The notes: generated by a model from the letters alone, not told the origin. 64,000 nucleotides of DNA from a bacterium (GCA_030431715.1 JAUIIO010000001.1:62001-126000), one strand, 5' to 3'. Shown: positions 27,310 through 36,294, numbered from the stretch's first letter. Program-made: numbers and translations.

Positions 27310-28737
27310 GTGTATAACCAGCAACTTCATTTTCATTTTACCGGAATAGGGGGCTCCGGAATGTCGGGCATCGCTGAGTTGCTGCTCGGAATGGGCTTTC
27401 AGGTTTCAGGCTCAGATATTTCATATGGTCAAACATGTCAGCGCCTTGAAAAGCTCGGAGCGCGAATCGCTGAAGGGCATAGCGCTGAGAATGTGCCGGA
27501 GGAAGCCACACTCCTTGTTTACTCCTCAGCAGTTCAAGATCAGAATCCTGAACTTGTTGAAGCGAAGCGGCGTGGTCTCCTTGTCGTAAAGCGAGCGGAG
27601 GTGCTCGCTGAACTTATTCGGTTGCGGTACGGAATAGTTGTCGCCGGCTCGCACGGCAAGACAAGTACGACAAGTATGGTCGGCGCCATTTTTGAAGAGG
27701 CGGCTCTCGATCCCACAATATTCTTGGGAGGGCAACTCATTCAAACGGGAACCGGTTGTAAGCTTGGCGATGGTGAATACATAATCGCTGAATCAGATGA
27801 GAGCGATAGGAGCTTCCTTCTTTTTAAGCCTACGGTTGCGATTGTAACCAGCATCGATGAAGAGCATATGACGGCTTATGATTCTTTTGAGGATCTCAAG
27901 AAGTCATTTCTCGATTTCGTTGAGAATGTTCCCTTTTATGGTCTTGCCGTTCTTTGTGCCGATCATCCAGAAGTTCGCAAACTTGCGCAGAAGTGTACGA
28001 GGCGTACTGTGCTTTACGGGTTTGGAGACGATGCCGAGGTTCGTGCTGATGATATTGTAGAACAGGGGCTGACAAGCACTTTTACTGTCATATCTTCGCA
28101 GCGCCCGTCATTTCGCGTTACCCTAGCGAAGCCTGGACGACACATGATTGAGAATGCGCTTGCTGCTATTTCTGTTGCGCTTGAGTTTGGAATCGATACT
28201 TCGGTTATCCAAGCCGCTCTTTCGCGTTATGCTGGTGTAAAGAGAAGGCTTGAAGAGCTCTTTTCTTCGGATCGTCTTGTTGTGCTTTCTGATTACGGTC
28301 ATCACCCTGTTGAGATTAAGGCAACGCTCTCAGCGGTACGGAAAGCTTATGAGGGTAGACGGATCAGAGTACTCTTTGAGCCGCACCGTTACACTCGTAC
28401 AAGAGATTGTTACCGTGAATTTTGTGAAGCGTTTTCTGATTGTGATGAACTTTTTGTGACCGATGTTTATGCAGCAAGTGAAACACCTCTCGAGGGAATT
28501 AGCGGGCAGAATCTAGCCCGAGACATCGCTCACCCGGCGAGCACCTATCTCTCCTCTTATGATGAAGCCCGAGTACAACTTTTTGAAAATGCTACCGAAG
28601 GAGATGTGCTCTTGTGTCTTGGGGCTGGTGCTATCGGAGGATTTGCGGAGCAAGCGGCTAAGTCCCTGTCTGATACTATCAGCAAAGGGCACGTTGCCGA
28701 TTCGCAGGCAGGTTTACGAGCTGCCGGGATGGCGTAA
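27310..28737 (+). CDS. murC: UDP-N-acetylmuramate--L-alanine ligase
   Basis: Adds L-Ala to UDP-MurNAc in peptidoglycan synthesis. Mur ligase with the N-terminal GIGGSGMSG (12-20), ATP loop GSHGKTST (113-120), AESDESDRSFL, and DYGHHPVEIKATL in the C-terminal domain. It has 475 residues. The start is GTG 27310, set by the conserved N-terminus. The stop overlaps the murB ATG by one base (TAATG). This begins a shortened dcw cluster without mraY, murG or ftsW in the window. Confidence 0.97.
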   Translation: MYNQQLHFHFTGIGGSGMSGIAELLLGMGFQVSGSDISYGQTCQRLEKLGARIAEGHSAENVPEEATLLVYSSAVQDQNPELVEAKRRGLLVVKRAEVLAELIRLRYGIVVAGSHGKTSTTSMVGAIFEEAALDPTIFLGGQLIQTGTGCKLGDGEYIIAESDESDRSFLLFKPTVAIVTSIDEEHMTAYDSFEDLKKSFLDFVENVPFYGLAVLCADHPEVRKLAQKCTRRTVLYGFGDDAEVRADDIVEQGLTSTFTVISSQRPSFRVTLAKPGRHMIENALAAISVALEFGIDTSVIQAALSRYAGVKRRLEELFSSDRLVVLSDYGHHPVEIKATLSAVRKAYEGRRIRVLFEPHRYTRTRDCYREFCEAFSDCDELFVTDVYAASETPLEGISGQNLARDIAHPASTYLSSYDEARVQLFENATEGDVLLCLGAGAIGGFAEQAAKSLSDTISKGHVADSQAGLRAAGMA

Positions 28738-29681
28738 TGCGTGAAGCCAAAGCGACTACCTCAGAACTGTTCGCCGCACTTGAAGCCGAAGGCGTGAGTG
28801 CACGCCAGAACGTTTCAGGTGCCAGATATAATACCTTTTCTATCGGAGGAGCGTTGCAGTGTCTGGTAGAGCCCGAAAGTACCTCTCTCCTTCAAAAGAC
28901 CATGGCGCTCTTTGAACTTGTGGAGGTGTCTCCAATAGTTCTTGGGTTTGGGAGTAACAGTATCTTTTCTGATGCAGGTGTTAGGACTCCAGTGATAAGG
29001 CTAGGGCAGGGGTTTCGGCATACTGAGTATACTAAAGGTACTCTTTGCAGAGTTGGAGCCGCTACTTCACTTATGACCTTATCTCGAAAGGCATCTGAAA
29101 TGGGCCTTTCGGGTCTTGAGTTTGCAGGTGGTATCCCGGGTTCTGTTGGAGGGGCTATTCGCATGAATGCCGGAGCTCATGGGAGTGAAATATGCGAAGT
29201 TTTAAAAAGTGTTACTTTCGTAACTCGTAAGGGAGAGCTTGTTACTGCACGTAGAGATGATCTTTCCTTCTCGTATCGACAAGCGAGTATTCCCACGGAT
29301 GCCATTATAGTTGAGGCTGAATTAGAATTTACAGCAAGTGATCGTGAGAGCACCCAAGCGGCCAGACAGAAGCATTTACAGTACCGAAAAGATACTCAAC
29401 CGCTTACTCTCCCATCCGCTGGTTCAACATTTCGAAATCCAACAGGAGAAGATGGCGTAATTCTTCCAGCCGGTAAGGTGCTTGAGGAGCTTGGTCTTAA
29501 GGGCGAACGTCGGGGAGGAGCTATGGTATCGCAGCTGCATGCAAATTGGATCGTGAACCCTGAACGTGAAGCTACCGCGAGCGATGTCCGTGAGCTTATT
29601 GAGTTTTGTCAGCAGGTTGTTCGTGAACAGAAAGGGCTCGAACTTCGTCCTGAGGTTGTCATTTTCGAAGATCAGGCTTAG
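28737..29681 (+). CDS. murB: UDP-N-acetylenolpyruvoylglucosamine reductase
   Basis: FAD-dependent reduction to UDP-MurNAc. Motifs: NTFSIGGALQCLVEP, LGFGSNSIFSDAGV for FAD, GLEFAGGIPGSVGGAIRMNAGAHG, and SAGSTFRNPTGE with the catalytic serine region, late EVVIFE. The 314 residues and the missing internal insertion fit the type II (shorter) class. It is translationally coupled to murC. A 132-base gap without ddl follows before ftsQ. Confidence 0.95.
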   Translation: MREAKATTSELFAALEAEGVSARQNVSGARYNTFSIGGALQCLVEPESTSLLQKTMALFELVEVSPIVLGFGSNSIFSDAGVRTPVIRLGQGFRHTEYTKGTLCRVGAATSLMTLSRKASEMGLSGLEFAGGIPGSVGGAIRMNAGAHGSEICEVLKSVTFVTRKGELVTARRDDLSFSYRQASIPTDAIIVEAELEFTASDRESTQAARQKHLQYRKDTQPLTLPSAGSTFRNPTGEDGVILPAGKVLEELGLKGERRGGAMVSQLHANWIVNPEREATASDVRELIEFCQQVVREQKGLELRPEVVIFEDQA

Positions 29682-29813
29682 GAACTCATGGTCTGAGCCC
29701 ACAAGTGAGAGCCGTTGTCTTACATTTTAGGATCTCAACTTTATACATAGCAAAAGCTGTTCTATTCATGCTACGCTAAGAAGCGTTTACTGCGGTTTTA
29801 TTCGATTTGCCTG

Positions 29814-30602
29814 ATGAAGTACGCCCTCTTATTTATTTCACTTACTGCTATTATTGCTGGATCTGGCTACTACGTCTCTCCTGAAACATTTTCTCGTACC
29901 GGTGAGTTTCTCGGAGAGGTGAGTGATTCGCTGCTGTATAGTCGTGAGTTGCATGTTGCCGGTAATACCACTTTATCTCGAGATAGAATTATAAGTCGTC
30001 TCCCGGGAGAGCTCTCAAATATCGGATGGCTAACTACTCCTCAGGATGTGGAGCAATCGATTAAACTTGACCCCATGGTTCGCGACGTTGAAGTTGCGAG
30101 ATGTGGCTTTTTCTCTTTTCGTTGCTTTCATATCTCTGTTGTAGAGAGGCAACCAGCTTTTGTAACTCAGCTTGGACAAAAACCTTGGTTGGTTTCTAAG
30201 GATGGAGGTTTCTTAAGCCCTGCGCCTGAAGTTGCTGATGATAGCTATCCGGTCGTTGATGGAGTGCTTACAACGAGCATGTCACCTGAGCTCATGAAAT
30301 CTCGACTTGCATTTGTTGCCAGAGCGATAGCGCTACTTGAAGATGTTCTTGGCGCTCGCGCCCGGCACGTTACTATGAATAACGGTGCTGAGCTTAGCGT
30401 ATCTTTTCGTGAGCTCCCTTTCCCTGTTGTGTTTAACGGCAGCAAGTCACAATTTGATCGACTTGAGATAGAGGCTAAGAGGCTTAAGGAGATCCTTACG
30501 CAGCCGGGACTCAAGCTTCATCAGATCGAAGAGGTGGACCTTGCCTTTAAGCGCTTAGGAATTGTGAGGCTAAAGGAAGAAGATATGAAGGAAAACAAGT
30601 AG
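29814..30602 (+). CDS. ftsQ: Cell division protein FtsQ
   Basis: A bitopic division protein that links FtsL/FtsB to the divisome. An N-terminal membrane helix (MKYALLFISLTAIIAGSGYYV) is followed by a POTRA domain (LYSRELHVAGNTTLSRDRIISRL, WLTTPQDVEQSI) and a FtsQ-type beta domain (PWLVSKDGGFL, YPVVDGVLT). The 262 residues match the family, whose sequence conservation is low; position before ftsA and ftsZ supports the call. The cytoplasmic tail is almost absent, shorter than in E. coli. Confidence 0.88.
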   Translation: MKYALLFISLTAIIAGSGYYVSPETFSRTGEFLGEVSDSLLYSRELHVAGNTTLSRDRIISRLPGELSNIGWLTTPQDVEQSIKLDPMVRDVEVARCGFFSFRCFHISVVERQPAFVTQLGQKPWLVSKDGGFLSPAPEVADDSYPVVDGVLTTSMSPELMKSRLAFVARAIALLEDVLGARARHVTMNNGAELSVSFRELPFPVVFNGSKSQFDRLEIEAKRLKEILTQPGLKLHQIEEVDLAFKRLGIVRLKEEDMKENK

Positions 30603-30666
30603 AGTGGTCAGAAGACTGTTAGATTGTCTCTTGCTAAGGTTATGATATTTCGTTTATTTTTAAACT

Positions 30667-31908
30667 ATGAGCTCTAAATCAAACATCATTGCAGGTCTTG
30701 ACGTTGGAACGTCTGTCACCTCTGTCGTAGCAGCTGAGGTCCGTCCCGAGGGAGACCTTGTTATTCTCGGTGTTGGAACAAGTCCTTCACAGGGGCTACG
30801 AAAGGGAGTTGTGATTAACATTGACGCTACCGTGGACTCCATTCATAGGGCTGTTGAGCAAGCCGAGAAGATGGCGGGCAGCGAGATTGGTAGTGTCTTT
30901 GCGTCACTGAGTGGAAGTCACATCAAGGGATTTAATAGTAACGGGATAGTGGCGATCAAAGCCAGAGAAGTGAGCGTCCTTGATGTTGATCGTGTCATTG
31001 AAGCGGCTCGAGCCGTAGCGATTCCCCTTGACCGTGAGGTGCTCCATGTATTGCCGCAGGACTTTATTATTGATGGGCAAGATGGCATTAAGGAGCCGCT
31101 CGGAATCTCTGGCGTGCGACTTGAGGCCCGTGTTCACATCGTTACTGGTGCCGTAGCGAGCGCTCAGAATATTGTAAAGTGTGCGAACAAGTGTGGTCTC
31201 GCTGTTCGCGATATTGTTTACAGCGGTATTGCTTCTGGGACGGCTGCGCTTACCCCCGAAGAGCAGGAACTTGGAATTTGTGTGGTTGATATTGGAGGAG
31301 GGACTACAGATCTCGCCGTTTATCACGGAGGTGCGGTAAAACATACTTCAGTCATTCCTATCGGTGGGGCACATATTACCAACGATATCGCCTCGGGCTT
31401 AAGAACTCCTATATCTGCGGCAGAGTCTATGAAGTGTGAGTATGGTTCTGCGACCACTCACCTTTCTTTTGGTCATGAGACTCTTGAAGTGCCATCAACG
31501 GGTGGACATCCTCCGCGAATTCTTTCAAGGAGTGTTCTGGCTGAGATCATTGAGCCGAGAATTCACGAGATATTTTCCATTGTGCAAAAAGAGCTTGTCC
31601 GTAGTGGATGTAAGGATCTTCTTACAAGTGGTCTGGTCATAACCGGAGGAACCTCTTCGCTCTCTGGTATCGCCCAGGCTGCTCAGGAAGCACTTGGTAT
31701 GCCTGTTCGCTGTGGAAAATCACTCATGGGATCTCATGCCGGCATGAGTGGTCTCAGCGAGCTTATCTCTTCACCTGCGCTTTCGGCTGCGGCTGGGCTA
31801 GTAAGACATGCAGCCAATTCCAGAAACTCCCTTCATATCGATGTCGGGCAATCTAAGATTGCGCGCCGCATCAAGAATGTGGCTAGGTGGATAGGGGAGC
31901 ATTTTTAG
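30667..31908 (+). CDS. ftsA: Cell division protein FtsA
   Basis: An actin-like protein that anchors FtsZ to the membrane. ATP-binding signatures: IAGLDVGTSVTSVVAAE at the N-terminus, CVVDIGGGTTDLAVY in the middle, and GLVITGGTSSLSGIAQ. The SHUT domain region contains SGSHIKGFNSNGIVAI. The C-terminus ends in the amphipathic membrane-targeting helix ARRIKNVARWIGEHF. It has 413 residues. No Shine-Dalgarno precedes ATG 30667; a TATTTT lies 6 bases before it. Confidence 0.95.
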   Translation: MSSKSNIIAGLDVGTSVTSVVAAEVRPEGDLVILGVGTSPSQGLRKGVVINIDATVDSIHRAVEQAEKMAGSEIGSVFASLSGSHIKGFNSNGIVAIKAREVSVLDVDRVIEAARAVAIPLDREVLHVLPQDFIIDGQDGIKEPLGISGVRLEARVHIVTGAVASAQNIVKCANKCGLAVRDIVYSGIASGTAALTPEEQELGICVVDIGGGTTDLAVYHGGAVKHTSVIPIGGAHITNDIASGLRTPISAAESMKCEYGSATTHLSFGHETLEVPSTGGHPPRILSRSVLAEIIEPRIHEIFSIVQKELVRSGCKDLLTSGLVITGGTSSLSGIAQAAQEALGMPVRCGKSLMGSHAGMSGLSELISSPALSAAAGLVRHAANSRNSLHIDVGQSKIARRIKNVARWIGEHF

Positions 31909-31911
31909 TAG

Positions 31912-31934
31912 TTTTCCACAGCGGCTGTTGATAA
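31912..31934. promoter_or_regulatory. Pair of opposed DnaA-box-like 9-mers
   Basis: TTTTCCACA at 31912-31920 differs by one base from TTATCCACA; TGTTGATAA at 31926-31934 differs by one base from the reverse complement TGTGGATAA. They are 5 bases apart and convergent. DnaA control of division genes is a possibility only. Confidence 0.4.
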
Positions 31935-31967
31935 CCTGTGTTGGCTTTTACGTACTCATTTCTATTT

Positions 31968-31998
31968 TAAACGACGGTTTTATTTTGGCCGTTTTTTC
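31968..31998 (+). terminator. Weak terminator-like element after ftsA
   Basis: ACGG and CCGT can pair across a T-rich loop and are followed by TTTTTTCTTT. The stem is only 4-5 bp, so partial termination at best. Confidence 0.35.
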
Positions 31999-32304
31999 TT
32001 TACTTTTACCCGCTTCTGGTTTAACTCTACAGTTGCAACTACTAACTTTAAGAGGCCTAAAGTTAAGTGGTCGCCGTTCACTGAGTTAGCCCTTCATGGT
32101 GCTTCTCTTTGGATGTTACTGGTGCTCCTAAACATACATTTTACCTGAATAATTCATTCGGGGAGCTGGAAAAGTTTAGGGTGAAGGAATATAGTAGGTT
32201 CCCAACACTTTTTTCTATCTGTTTTGTGTTTACATGAGGAGACGCGCGAGCAGTGTGGTTCTTTTTAGGTAAACCTTGTTAAATACGGTATCAAACCGGC
32301 AGTT

Positions 32305-32336
32305 GATTTAGAACTGCTGTGATTTAGAACTGCTGT
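32305..32336 (+). repeat. Tandem 16-bp direct repeat in the ftsZ leader
   Basis: GATTTAGAACTGCTGT occurs twice head to tail (32305-32320, 32321-32336), followed by a partial third (GATTTTAG). It ends about 60 bases before the ftsZ start. Possible regulator binding site or a slippage duplication. Confidence 0.9.
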
Positions 32337-32397
32337 GATTTTAGAAAAACGATTTTAAATCTTAATTGAAACGAAAACCTAACTTAAAAGGAAAGCT

Positions 32398-33603
32398 ATG
32401 AGTGCAGAAGATAAGAGCGGCGAAAATGTAAAGAATTTGCTCCGGGACACCAAGGCGAATATTAAAGTCTTTGGTATTGGAGGTGCCGGAGTTAATGCCG
32501 TAAATAATATGATTACCAGTGGCCTTGAGGGAGTAGAATTCTTTGCGGCGAACACTGATGCACAGGCACTTCTTTCAAGTAAGGCTGAAAAGAAAATTCA
32601 ACTGGGACAAGAGGTCACTCGCGGACTCGGTGCTGGTGCCGATCCTGACGTTGGATACGCGGCTGCTCAAGAGAGTTCAGAGTTTATCCGTAGTTCGCTT
32701 GAAGGTGCCGACATGGTCTTCGTTACAGCTGGACTTGGCGGTGGTACAGGAACTCTTGGATCGTCTGTTGTTGCTGAAGTGGCAAGAGATCTTGGCTGTT
32801 TAACTGTTGGTGTTGTTACAAAGCCTTTCCTCTTCGAAGGAAAGCGTCGTATGCGCAATGCTGAACGTGGTATTGAGCAACTTAAAAAGCAAGTTGATAC
32901 CCTTATCACCATTCCTAACCAGCGCCTTCTCTCAATAGCCGGTAGGAACACATCACTTCTCGACACGTTCCGAAGAGCTGATGATATTCTCTTCCAAGCT
33001 GTAAAAGGGATAAGTGATCTTATCTTTTATGAAGGTCTTGTTAACGTCGACTTTGCTGACGTACGCGCGGTTATGTCTGAAATGGGCATGGCCATGATGG
33101 GTACTGGGGAGTCTTCTGGTGATAACCGTGCTCTGGAAGCTGCTGAGAAAGCTGTTTCAAGTCCTCTTCTTGAAGACATCTCTATTCACGGTGCTCGTGG
33201 TGTACTTATTAACGTTACGGCATCCCCTGATGTTACACTTACTGAGGTTAATGAGGCTGCTGAGCTTATCCATGCTGAAGCTCATGATGATGCGAACATC
33301 ATCTGGGGTATGGTTATCGATCCAGATGCTGAGGACAAAGTACGTGTTACTGTTATCGCAACTGGTTTTGGTGATGTCAGTGAAGACGTTACCACTGTGT
33401 CAATGACTTCTGTTGCTGGAGCTTCAAGCTCGAAGCCAGGTCTGAGTGCACCGGGAGCAGGTGCTTCTCCAGCTCAAGTATCAGGAAGTGCTGCGGACGC
33501 GTCAGGTGAAGTTGTGAAACTCAAGAAGCTCTCTGTTCTTTCAAGCACTGAAGACGATGAGAAATATGAGATTCCAACGTTCTTAAGAAAACAGGCTGAC
33601 TAA
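32398..33603 (+). CDS. ftsZ: Cell division protein FtsZ
   Basis: A tubulin-like GTPase forming the division ring. N-terminal VFGIGGAGVNAVNNM, NTDAQAL, T7 loop NVDFADVRAVM, and the C-terminal peptide EIPTFLRKQAD that binds FtsA and ZipA-like partners. The GTP signature reads GGGTGTLG (residues 114-121) in place of the near-universal GGGTGTG, with Leu120 where Gly is expected. The 401 residues include an Ala/Ser-rich linker at about 340-380. AAAGGAAAG precedes the ATG. It follows ftsA after a 489-base gap. Confidence 0.96.
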   Translation: MSAEDKSGENVKNLLRDTKANIKVFGIGGAGVNAVNNMITSGLEGVEFFAANTDAQALLSSKAEKKIQLGQEVTRGLGAGADPDVGYAAAQESSEFIRSSLEGADMVFVTAGLGGGTGTLGSSVVAEVARDLGCLTVGVVTKPFLFEGKRRMRNAERGIEQLKKQVDTLITIPNQRLLSIAGRNTSLLDTFRRADDILFQAVKGISDLIFYEGLVNVDFADVRAVMSEMGMAMMGTGESSGDNRALEAAEKAVSSPLLEDISIHGARGVLINVTASPDVTLTEVNEAAELIHAEAHDDANIIWGMVIDPDAEDKVRVTVIATGFGDVSEDVTTVSMTSVAGASSSKPGLSAPGAGASPAQVSGSAADASGEVVKLKKLSVLSSTEDDEKYEIPTFLRKQAD

Positions 33604-33824
33604 CTCAGTCTATTGTAAGCTTCGCTTACATTATAGCGTGCTCGGATCTCACTCAGAGTTAAATGATGGAGTTCCGGGTACGCTTCACGCACCTGTCGGG
33701 CTTGAAAGTGCCGATAGTATCTCAAGAAAGTGCGAGTCCTCTTTACTTCATAAAATTTCAATATCGGACGTAGTACACACAGGTACAAGCAGAGTAGTCC
33801 GGTACAGAGCGTTATTGCTATCAT
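33600..33824 (-). CDS. Possible small membrane protein
   Basis: A 74-codon ATG frame occupying most of the gap after ftsZ. The first 20 residues are hydrophobic (IAITLCTGLLCLYLCVL), then a basic and helical tail (HFQARQVREAYPELHHL, TLSEIRARYN). The composition looks protein-like, with a tail plan common in small membrane proteins, but there is no good Shine-Dalgarno and the stop overlaps the ftsZ 3' end. Real gene or chance frame is open. Confidence 0.35.
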   Translation of the reverse strand: MIAITLCTGLLCLYLCVLRPILKFYEVKRTRTFLRYYRHFQARQVREAYPELHHLTLSEIRARYNVSEAYNRLS

Positions 33825-33948
33825 GGTTACTTGATCGGCCTTATCCTCTTAAATCTAGATAGGTATTTTTTGCCGGACTGTTTCTGTACATTAGCAGGCG
33901 ATCCTGCGACTATATCTGTACGGTTTTAAGTTTATAAGGGAATAGAGA
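33604..33948. other. Intergenic region after ftsZ
   Basis: 345 bases. It starts with a perfect small hairpin, TGTAAGC/GCTTACA, at 33615-33631 without a following T-run. On the minus strand lies one possible small ORF (listed separately). AAGGG at 33937-33940 serves the next gene. Confidence 0.5.
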
Positions 33949-35190
33949 GTGGAAACATCAGCATATAAAGAGTATCAGGAATTTCTATCTAAGAATCTTG
34001 CGCTGGATATTACCCGTGGTCAGCCAGCTGCGGCACAATTTGACCTCTCTGATGGTATTCTCGATGTCATAACGGACAGCTCACAGGTTAAAGATAGTAC
34101 TACCGGCACTGATCTTAGAAACTATGGTGGTGGGGTTGCTGGACTGAAGGAGGCCCGTGAGCTCTTTGCGCCTGTTCTGGACGTATCTCCAGATCTTATG
34201 ATCGTCGGAGAAAACTCAAGTCTCGCTCTTATGGGGCGTGTTATGATGTGGGCCCTTCTTAAGGGCGTCTCTTCTGAGAGCGTAGCATGGCAGCAAGGAG
34301 ACAGTCCTGTTAAATTTATCTGTCCTGTTCCCGGATATGATCGACACTTTACAATGCTTGAGACCCTCGGCGTTGAGATGATTCCTGTTGATGTCAATGA
34401 GGCGGGGCTTGATGTCGCCGCAGTACGTGAGCTTGTAGAGAAAGATAGTGCGATTAAGGGAATGTGGCTTGTTCCAAAATACAGTAATCCCACGGGGATT
34501 ACACTTGCTGATAGTGTTGTGCAAGAATTGGCCAACCTTAAGCCAGCAGCCTCAGACTTTAGAATCTTTGCTGATAATGCATACGCGATTCATGATTTAT
34601 ACGAAAGCGATAAAGATACGCTTCTCAGTATGTACAAAACTTTTGAGGCTGCCGGCGCAGAGGATATGCTTTACCTTTTTGGTTCGACCTCAAAAGTTAC
34701 CTATGCCGGATCTGGTCTGGGATTTATGGCTGCAAGCCCCCAAAATCGTGATCACCTTCTAAAGCTTTTTGGAACACAGACCATAGGGCCAAATAAGATT
34801 GAGCAGTTACGACACGTGCTCTTCTTTGAGGGTATAGACGGTGGGCTTGAGGCGCACATGAAAAAGCATGCTGACATCATTCGACCTAAGTTTGAAGCTG
34901 TGCTTGAAGTTCTAGAAAAAGAGCTTGGAGGGACAGATCTCGCCACTTGGACAAAGCCCAGAGGTGGATATTTTATAAGTTTTGATACGAAGCCGGGACT
35001 AGCGACGCGTACCGTAGAGTTGGCCGGGGCTGCTGGAGTAAAACTCACACCTGCTGGAGCAACGTACCCGTACCGAAAAGACCCAAAAGATGCCAATATA
35101 CGGATTGCGCCAACAAAACCTGATATTGAAGAGATTCGGGTTGCTACCACAATACTTTGCTGCGCTCTGAAAGTGGCAGCATCAGAATAA
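33949..35190 (+). CDS. Class Ic aspartate aminotransferase (PLP-dependent)
   Basis: A 413-residue PLP enzyme. It closely follows the actinobacterial AspT pattern: LDITRGQPAAAQFDL near the start, NYGGGVAGLKEAR, VKFICPVPGYDRHF, MWLVPKYSNPTGITL, DNAYAIHDL, the Schiff-base lysine in STSKVTYAGSGLGF, IGPNKIEQLRH, and PRGGYFISFDT. This class makes aspartate from oxaloacetate. The start is GTG 33949 with AAGGG 8 bases upstream. The following glycosyltransferase starts 2 bases after its stop, so the two are co-transcribed, which is an unexpected partnership. It could feed the lysC/dap pathway. Confidence 0.88.
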   Translation: METSAYKEYQEFLSKNLALDITRGQPAAAQFDLSDGILDVITDSSQVKDSTTGTDLRNYGGGVAGLKEARELFAPVLDVSPDLMIVGENSSLALMGRVMMWALLKGVSSESVAWQQGDSPVKFICPVPGYDRHFTMLETLGVEMIPVDVNEAGLDVAAVRELVEKDSAIKGMWLVPKYSNPTGITLADSVVQELANLKPAASDFRIFADNAYAIHDLYESDKDTLLSMYKTFEAAGAEDMLYLFGSTSKVTYAGSGLGFMAASPQNRDHLLKLFGTQTIGPNKIEQLRHVLFFEGIDGGLEAHMKKHADIIRPKFEAVLEVLEKELGGTDLATWTKPRGGYFISFDTKPGLATRTVELAGAAGVKLTPAGATYPYRKDPKDANIRIAPTKPDIEEIRVATTILCCALKVAASE

Positions 35191-35192
35191 TA

Positions 35193-36260
35193 ATGAAGAT
35201 AGTTTTCTATCCCCAGAGCCTATTACCCGTGCACGCAAAGTCGCTGGAAGAGCGACCAATGGGGGGCACAGAGACTGGTCTTATTCGGTTAGCAGAGGCG
35301 CTCGACAAGAGAGGGCACAGTGTTGTTGTCTTTACCAGCGAAAAGAATCCTCCAGAATCAAAGCCAGCGTACTATCACCTGTCTAAGGCGCAAGGATTAA
35401 AAGCAGTAGATGTGTTCATTTCGATACGAGAGTGGATTCCTCTTGTTTATCCTCTTCCGGCACGTAAGAAGTTTTTTTGGACTGGAGACTCCTACGATCA
35501 GGTACATAATTTTGGTCTGGGTGATAAGCGGCTGGCAAGAGTTATAGATGGAGTACTTACGGTAAGTGATTGGCACGCTGATTCGCTTAGTGAAATGTCC
35601 GGTCTACCGAGAGAGAAGTGTTTTACAATTCGAAACGGGATTCATCTTGAGAGCTTTCAGGGAGAACAGGAGCGTAGCCCATACAGATTGATATATGCCG
35701 CTACTCCTTTTCGTGGATTAGATCACCTTGTTAAGATGTTTCCACGTATTAGAGAGCAGATCCCTGAAGCAACGCTTGAGGTCTTTAGCGGGTTTGAAGT
35801 GTACCGGGGGGCAAAAGAGTATGCGCCAGAGATTCAGGCGAGGTATAAGCCGCTCCTTGATGCTGTTACGCAAATGCCGGGAGCAACTCTTCACGGTAAT
35901 GTTACTCAGAAAGAGCTGGCAAAAGAACTTCAGAAGTCTTCAATCCTTGCTTATCCAAACACTTTTCAAGAGACGAGTTGTATCCTTGCAATGGAAGCTA
36001 TTGCAGCTGGAGCAATTCCGGTAACAACCGCTCTGGCAGCGCTTCCGGAGACAGTAGGGGACTGTGGGCTGCTAATAGATGGCATCCCCGGAAAAGACGA
36101 TTACTATGATCGGTTTATCGACGCTACTGTTTCACTCCTTAAAGACTCCAAACGCCAGCAAGAACTGCGTGCCAGAGGCAAAGCCAGAGCAGCCGCTGAG
36201 TTTTCTTGGGATACTGTAGCTGAACGTTTTGAAAAGTATCTTGAAGAGAAGCTTGCTTAA
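35193..36260 (+). CDS. Glycosyltransferase family 4
   Basis: A 355-residue GT-B enzyme. N-terminal PMGGTETGLIRLAEALDKRGH is the acceptor-side loop, TVSDWHADSL and IRNGIHLESF mark the domain junction, and FQETSCILAMEAIAAGAIPVTT is the nucleotide-sugar (E-x7-E) motif. I start at ATG 35193, 2 bases after the aminotransferase stop; an upstream ATG at 35157 lies inside that gene. Donor and acceptor unknown. It is followed by a large repeat structure. Confidence 0.9.
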   Translation: MKIVFYPQSLLPVHAKSLEERPMGGTETGLIRLAEALDKRGHSVVVFTSEKNPPESKPAYYHLSKAQGLKAVDVFISIREWIPLVYPLPARKKFFWTGDSYDQVHNFGLGDKRLARVIDGVLTVSDWHADSLSEMSGLPREKCFTIRNGIHLESFQGEQERSPYRLIYAATPFRGLDHLVKMFPRIREQIPEATLEVFSGFEVYRGAKEYAPEIQARYKPLLDAVTQMPGATLHGNVTQKELAKELQKSSILAYPNTFQETSCILAMEAIAAGAIPVTTALAALPETVGDCGLLIDGIPGKDDYYDRFIDATVSLLKDSKRQQELRARGKARAAAEFSWDTVAERFEKYLEEKLA

Positions 36261-36294
36261 TTCTCGTTGACAAAGAGCTACGCTCTTTAGAATC

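Larger units (their letters stand above)
31909..32397. other. Long ftsA-ftsZ intergenic region (489 bases)
   Basis: No coding sequence. It contains two DnaA-box-like 9-mers (31912-31934), a weak terminator-like element (31968-31998), and a tandem 16-bp repeat (32305-32336) shortly before ftsZ. The length suggests that ftsZ has its own promoters and a leader. Confidence 0.7.

Noticed and set aside
31912..31934. Chromosomal replication origin
   Set aside because: Only two imperfect DnaA-like boxes, no cluster, no dnaA/dnaN/gidA neighbours and no clear AT-rich unwinding region.
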